From Fibrella forsythiae (GTDB lineage Bacteria > Bacteroidota > Bacteroidia > Cytophagales > Spirosomataceae): a stretch of DNA of 64,000 nucleotides. Under the pieces are notes generated by a model. The model made no database searches. It was not told where the DNA came from and was given only the letters and a program-made list of their open reading frames with translations. The DNA is taken from the NCBI RefSeq assembly GCF_017353175.1, contig NZ_JAFMYW010000001.1, positions 1,054,001 to 1,118,000 on the forward strand. Direction: 5' to 3'. The translations under genes and the position numbers were made by a program. Numbering within the stretch: the first letter of the stretch is position 1; every line of letters starts with the position of its first letter. Below are positions 60,302 through 64,000 of this stretch, piece after piece.

Positions 60302-60763
60302 TCAGGCGTTGAGGTGCAATTTCATTCCTTCGTGAGAGGCAACAAAGCCCAGCGACTCGTAAAAGCGTTTTGCATCCGGGCGTTCTTTATCAGTTGTCAG
60401 TTGGAGGAGATGGGCACCCTTTAATCGGGAACGGTCAATTGCGTAGTCGACGATCGCCCTTCCAATCCCCTCCCCCCTGTAGTTGGCCTTCACGCGGACC
60501 GCTTCAATCTGGGCTCTGATACCACCCTGGTACGTAAGGTATTGAATAAAGCTGAGCTGAAACGTCGCCACAACGTACCCGGCCCGCTCAACCACCATCA
60601 ACTCCTGATTCGGGTCGGCGTCAATTTGCTCGAAGGCACGCAGGTACGTTGCCGGAAGAGGTAGGCTTAGTTGCTCCCGTTTACTACCCAACGCATCATC
60701 CGACAGCATTCTGACGATCTCAATCAGGTCTGATTCGGTCGCTAATCGGTAGGTCAATTCCAT
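60302..60763 (-). CDS. GNAT-family N-acetyltransferase
   Basis: The product (153 residues) has the GNAT fold: LTYRLATESDLIEIVRML, the acetyl-CoA binding stretch IEAVRVKANYRGEGIGRAIVDYAI (glycines of the R-x-x-G-x-G/A loop), and the late DAKRFYESLGFVASHEGM. I start it at the ATG ending at 60763; the frame extends upstream to 60994 but that part overlaps the divergent oxidoreductase gene and has no GNAT features. The acetylated substrate is unknown. Confidence 0.88.
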   Translation of the reverse strand: MELTYRLATESDLIEIVRMLSDDALGSKREQLSLPLPATYLRAFEQIDADPNQELMVVERAGYVVATFQLSFIQYLTYQGGIRAQIEAVRVKANYRGEGIGRAIVDYAIDRSRLKGAHLLQLTTDKERPDAKRFYESLGFVASHEGMKLHLNA

Positions 60764-60887
60764 AAGTAGGGTATTATTTTGGGTCTGTTGAGCCTGGAAG
60801 TTCACCTGCAGGCCGTTGCCGAAGGAAAGATAACAAACGGCCCGCCAATCAACTTTGAGCAGTACGAATGAATTCCAGCTCACTGTT

Positions 60888-61514
60888 ATGGCAGAAAAAG
60901 ACACGTACCTGATCGACGGCTCGAACCGACGATGGTTTCTGAAACAATCGTCGGCATTGACCGGGCTTTTACTGGCTCCTCCGCTTGTTGCCACATCGGC
61001 TCAATCTACCCAACGCCAACCAACAGTACCCCCCAGCGGAAAACGGGCAATTACCCTTAGGATCAACAAAAAAACGTATAAGATCGACGTTGAACCGCGC
61101 GAAACGCTGCTCGACGTGCTGCGCGAACGGCTCGATCTGACAGGCACCAAAAAGGGCTGCGACCACGGTCAGTGCGGTGCCTGTACGGTACACGTAGATG
61201 GTCGGCAGAGTAACGCTTGCCTGATGCTCGCCGTGATGCACCAGCATCAGGAAATCACCACTATCGAAGGACTTGCCCCATCTAAAAGCCAGTTGCATCC
61301 GTTACAGGCCGCTTTCGTTAAGCACGATGGTTACCAGTGCGGTTTCTGCACGCCGGGGCAGATCATGTCGGGAGTGGCCATTATCAGGCAGGGCCACGCC
61401 AATTCCCCCGACGAAATCAGGGAGTGGATGAGCGGAAACATTTGCCGGTGTGCGGCTTACAGAGGTATTGTTGAGGCGATCGGGTCAGTACAAAAAGAAG
61501 GAAAAACCGTATGA
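60888..61514 (+). CDS. [2Fe-2S] subunit of a periplasmic molybdenum hydroxylase (PaoA/YagT-like)
   Basis: The product (208 residues from the ATG at 60888) has a twin-arginine signal SNRRWFLKQSSALTG. It carries the two iron-sulfur motifs of the xanthine-dehydrogenase family: GTKKGCDHGQCGACTVHVDG and QCGFCTPGQIMSG with NICRCAAYRG. It passes electrons from the molybdenum subunit to the FAD subunit of an aldehyde oxidoreductase. The frame begins earlier with TTG at 60855 but the Tat signal fits the ATG. Tat export of the small subunit would carry the partners along, as for E. coli PaoABC. Its stop overlaps the next start (ATGA). Confidence 0.92.
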   Translation: MAEKDTYLIDGSNRRWFLKQSSALTGLLLAPPLVATSAQSTQRQPTVPPSGKRAITLRINKKTYKIDVEPRETLLDVLRERLDLTGTKKGCDHGQCGACTVHVDGRQSNACLMLAVMHQHQEITTIEGLAPSKSQLHPLQAAFVKHDGYQCGFCTPGQIMSGVAIIRQGHANSPDEIREWMSGNICRCAAYRGIVEAIGSVQKEGKTV

Positions 61515-62485
61515 AATCATTCGATTATGTGCAGGCCAGCCAACCGGCCGATGCGCTTCGTCTGATCGGAGCTGCTCCTTCGTCTCGCTTTATCGCAGGT
61601 GGCACCAACCTGGTCGACCTGATAAAATACGAGGTTGAAAATCCAGGTACGTTGGTCGACATCAGCCAGTTACCACTAACGAAAATCGAAAAAACGGCTA
61701 CCGGCATACGCATCGGCGCTTTGGCGCGGAACAGCGACGTGGCGGCCAACAAGCTCATCGCCAGCCAGTTTCCATTACTTTCGGAAGCCCTGCTCGCGGG
61801 GGCTTCGCCGCAGTTGCGCAATATGGCAACGATGGGTGGCAACCTGCTGCAACGTACCCGCTGCAATTACTTCTACGACCCCAGCCAGCCCTGCAACAAA
61901 CGCGCACCGGGGTCGGGCTGCGGAGCCATCGGCGGATACAACCGGATTCACGCCATTCTGGGAGCAAGCCCACAATGCATCGCCACGAATCCGAGCGATA
62001 TGAACGTGGCACTGAGTGCACTCGACGCCGTGGTGCAGATCAGTGGTCCTAACGGGAATCGGTCGGTGCCAGTGATTGATTTTCATCGGCTTCCGGGCGA
62101 TACGCCCCAGAAAGATTCAGTGCTGGAACCCGATGAACTCATCGTAGCCATAGACCTGCCAACCCCGAAAAATGCGGGCAAATCGCACTACCTGAAGGTG
62201 CGCGACCGGGCTTCATACGCCTTTGCCATCATATCGGTAGCGGCTCGTCTGGCGGTAGACGGCGGAGTAATCCGCGAGGCCAGACTGGCCCTTGGCGGCG
62301 TGGCACACAAACCCTGGCGATTGGTGGCCGTTGAAAATCAACTGATTGGCAAACCTGCTACCGACGCCACGTTTCAGGCAGCGGCCCGGCAATTGCTGGC
62401 GGGTGCCCAACCTCACGAACACAATGCCTTCAAAATCAAACTGGCCCAATCGGCCATTGTCCGGGCGCTGCAAACGGTAGCATAA
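61511..62485 (+). CDS. FAD subunit of the molybdenum hydroxylase (PaoB/YagS-like)
   Basis: The 324-residue protein has the FAD-binding motif FIAGGTNLVDLIKYEVENP and NMATMGGNLLQRTRCNYF, followed by a four-cysteine loop (PCNKRAPGSGCGA) that holds the extra [4Fe-4S] cluster known in PaoB and 4-hydroxybenzoyl-CoA reductase. The C-terminal domain (VRDRASYAFAIISVAARL, ARLALGGVAHKPWR) is the CO dehydrogenase flavoprotein C-terminal fold. It has no signal of its own and would be exported with the Tat-bearing small subunit. It accepts electrons and passes them to oxygen or another acceptor. Confidence 0.92.
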   Translation: MKSFDYVQASQPADALRLIGAAPSSRFIAGGTNLVDLIKYEVENPGTLVDISQLPLTKIEKTATGIRIGALARNSDVAANKLIASQFPLLSEALLAGASPQLRNMATMGGNLLQRTRCNYFYDPSQPCNKRAPGSGCGAIGGYNRIHAILGASPQCIATNPSDMNVALSALDAVVQISGPNGNRSVPVIDFHRLPGDTPQKDSVLEPDELIVAIDLPTPKNAGKSHYLKVRDRASYAFAIISVAARLAVDGGVIREARLALGGVAHKPWRLVAVENQLIGKPATDATFQAAARQLLAGAQPHEHNAFKIKLAQSAIVRALQTVA

Positions 62486-62516
62486 ACCGCTCTCGCTGGC
62501 AAATATGGTCGGTATG

Positions 62517-62590
62517 CTTCGCTGTCATTCATCGTTTCGGGTAACAATGAACCACTCAATGACAACCGTTTCCACCCAATAACAGCGAAG
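62517..62590. repeat. Imperfect inverted repeat in the paoB-paoC gap
   Basis: CTTCGCTGT at 62517-62525 is repeated as its reverse complement at 62582-62590. An inner TGTCATT/AATGACA pair (about 62523 and 62559) can form a competing stem. It lies in a 140-base gap between subunit genes whose other junction overlaps by four bases. It may be a remnant of a small mobile repeat or a differential-expression hairpin. Confidence 0.35.
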
Positions 62591-62625
62591 GTACTGGCGC
62601 CTCAGGCATATTGACATTTCAACTT

Positions 62626-64000
62626 ATGGCAAAGAAACTAATCGGTGATCCAATCGACCGGATCGACGGAACGCAGAAAGTGACCGGATCGGCCCGGTAT
62701 TCGGCTGATGTGAAACGGCCAGGGCTGGTACACGGAGTACTGGTGATGAGTACCGTTGCCAATGGTACCATTCAGACGCTCGATACAACCGAAACACTCA
62801 GACTCCCCGGCATACTGGCGGTGATGTCGCACACCAATGCGCCGAAACTGGGCGGTATGGACAAAAACAAGTCAGGCGAAACGGCTTCTGACCGGGTGTT
62901 GCATGTATTTCAGGACAACCTGGTGCATTACAACAACCAGCCAATTGCGATGGTTATTGCCGACACGTTCGAACAGGCCGTTGAGGGCGCGTCGCTTGTG
63001 CGGGTTACTTATGCTACAGAACCAGTTAAACCCGGCCTGCCGACCAGCACCGATAAACCGCTTACTCCCCCCCGGTTGCCCCGTGTAGACGACCAGGTAG
63101 ATACCACACGCGGCGACGTAAAAAAAGGGATGGCGGGAGCTGCCTCCACCCTCGAGGCGACGTACAAAACCCCAACGCAGTTTCATAATGCGCTGGAGCC
63201 GCACGCGGTTCTGTCGTTTTGGGAGGGCGACAAACTGACCATGTATACGACCACCCAGGGCATTTCGGGCTATCAGAAACGAGTGGCCGAACTTTTTGGC
63301 ATGCCCAAGGAAAATGTCCGGGTGATTACGCAGTATCTGGGCGGGGGATTTGGTAGTAAAGGCACCACGTTCTCGCAGGCGATGCTTGGGCCGATGGCGG
63401 CAAAACTGGTGGGCAAACCCGTTAAACTGGTGCTGAAACGAGAGCATATGTTTGGCATGGTTGGCTCTCGATCGGCAACGGTGCAGACCATGAACGTGGG
63501 CGCTACGGCCGACGGGCAACTGACGGCGATGACCCACGATACCCTTGCTCAAACGTCTGCCTTCGACGAGTTTATGGAACCCGCCGGCACCATCACCCGG
63601 ATGCTGTACGCCTGCCCGAATCTGGCCACGACACACAAGTTCATCAAGGCGAATGTGGGTTCTACCTCACCCATGCGGGCACCGGGCGAAGCGCCGGGCG
63701 TCTTTGCGCTGGAGTGCGCTATCGATGAAATGGCTGACAAGCTTAAGATCGACCCACTTCAATTCCGGTTAAAAAACTACGCCGAAGAAGACCCGCACAG
63801 GAACCGGCCTTTCTCCAGCAAATCACTTCGGGAATGCTATCAGCAGGGGGCCGACCAGTTTGGCTGGTCGAAACGGGCAAAGCAGCCCCGCGCTACCCGC
63901 GATGGCAATTACCTCGTTGGCATGGGTATGGCTACCACGGTTTACCCCGTCAACCGGGGCGAATCAACGGCAATGGTTCGCCTGAATACCGATGGTACTG
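62626..64000 (+). CDS. Molybdopterin-binding large subunit of the molybdenum hydroxylase (PaoC/YagR-like), partial
   Basis: The frame starts with ATG at 62626 and is still open at the window end, giving about 458 residues of a protein normally around 730. It has the family start LIGDPIDRIDGTQKVTGSARYSADV, the molybdopterin-pocket motif YLGGGFGSKG, and AAKLVGKPVKLVLKREHMF, SPMRAPGEAPGVFALE and FRLKNYAEEDP. This is the catalytic subunit that hydroxylates aldehydes, probably to acids. It follows the FAD subunit gene by 140 bases. No signal peptide is present, as expected if the small subunit carries the Tat signal for the complex. Confidence 0.93.
   Translation, partial: MAKKLIGDPIDRIDGTQKVTGSARYSADVKRPGLVHGVLVMSTVANGTIQTLDTTETLRLPGILAVMSHTNAPKLGGMDKNKSGETASDRVLHVFQDNLVHYNNQPIAMVIADTFEQAVEGASLVRVTYATEPVKPGLPTSTDKPLTPPRLPRVDDQVDTTRGDVKKGMAGAASTLEATYKTPTQFHNALEPHAVLSFWEGDKLTMYTTTQGISGYQKRVAELFGMPKENVRVITQYLGGGFGSKGTTFSQAMLGPMAAKLVGKPVKLVLKREHMFGMVGSRSATVQTMNVGATADGQLTAMTHDTLAQTSAFDEFMEPAGTITRMLYACPNLATTHKFIKANVGSTSPMRAPGEAPGVFALECAIDEMADKLKIDPLQFRLKNYAEEDPHRNRPFSSKSLRECYQQGADQFGWSKRAKQPRATRDGNYLVGMGMATTVYPVNRGESTAMVRLNTDGT

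Overview
The window looks like a chromosomal segment of a Bacteroidota bacterium of the order Cytophagales, probably close to Spirosoma (the genus is an inference from gene content). The grounds are two SusC/SusD outer-membrane uptake pairs, a very large set of exported plant-polysaccharide enzymes, bacillithiol-type genes, a DUF4403 lipoprotein and a KaiC/KaiB/KaiB/histidine-kinase cluster. Base composition is a little over 50% GC by eye. No rRNA, tRNA, CRISPR array, phage or transposase gene is visible.

Positions 1-47300 are mostly one carbohydrate-utilisation island. At the left are the end of a secreted protein and a small secreted orphan. They are followed by a minus-strand group (963-7838) of a zinc dehydrogenase, SusD, SusC and a DUF3826 protein. 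A divergent AraC-type regulator (8192-9070) is the only obvious regulator of the island. Next come a small minus-strand unit (9236-13347: DapA-like aldolase, sodium:solute symporter, alpha/alpha-barrel glycosidase) and a plus-strand DUF5703 protein. From 47289 down to 15845 seventeen genes all lie on the minus strand with mostly tiny gaps or ATGA overlaps. They encode a pectate lyase, a beta-helix/DUF6298-type protein, two beta-propeller proteins, an SGNH acetylesterase, two GH78 and one GH106 alpha-L-rhamnosidases, a GH2 beta-galactosidase, a GH43/GH130-like propeller and a second DUF3826 protein. The same run holds a cytoplasmic catabolic block of Fe-alcohol dehydrogenase, DapA-type aldolase, PdxA-type dehydrogenase and DUF1537 acid-sugar kinase, a symporter fused to a periplasmic esterase, and a Tat-exported isomerase-like TIM barrel. 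Together they suggest stepwise breakdown of a rhamnose-rich, acetylated pectic polymer such as rhamnogalacturonan, import of products, and oxidation through acid-sugar intermediates.

Positions 47300-51100 hold ordinary genes: an AlkA-type DNA glycosylase, a DUF4403 lipoprotein, a 50-residue FeoB-associated-type membrane protein, a YfiT/DinB bacillithiol transferase and YtxJ. Positions 51318-55110 form a compact kaiC-kaiB-kaiB-histidine kinase operon without kaiA. Positions 55450-60227 hold a second SusC/SusD pair with no enzymes beside it. The right end (60888-64000) carries a three-subunit periplasmic molybdenum hydroxylase of the PaoABC type, the last gene cut by the window edge, with a GNAT acetyltransferase divergent from it.

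Beyond the genes, the window has several long near-perfect inverted repeats at gene ends and a degenerate four-base repeat hairpin shared by two convergent gene pairs. It also has a palindromic MITE-like element inside a signal-peptide coding region, and an 8-mer (AGGTACGT) recurring nearly fifty times on both strands.
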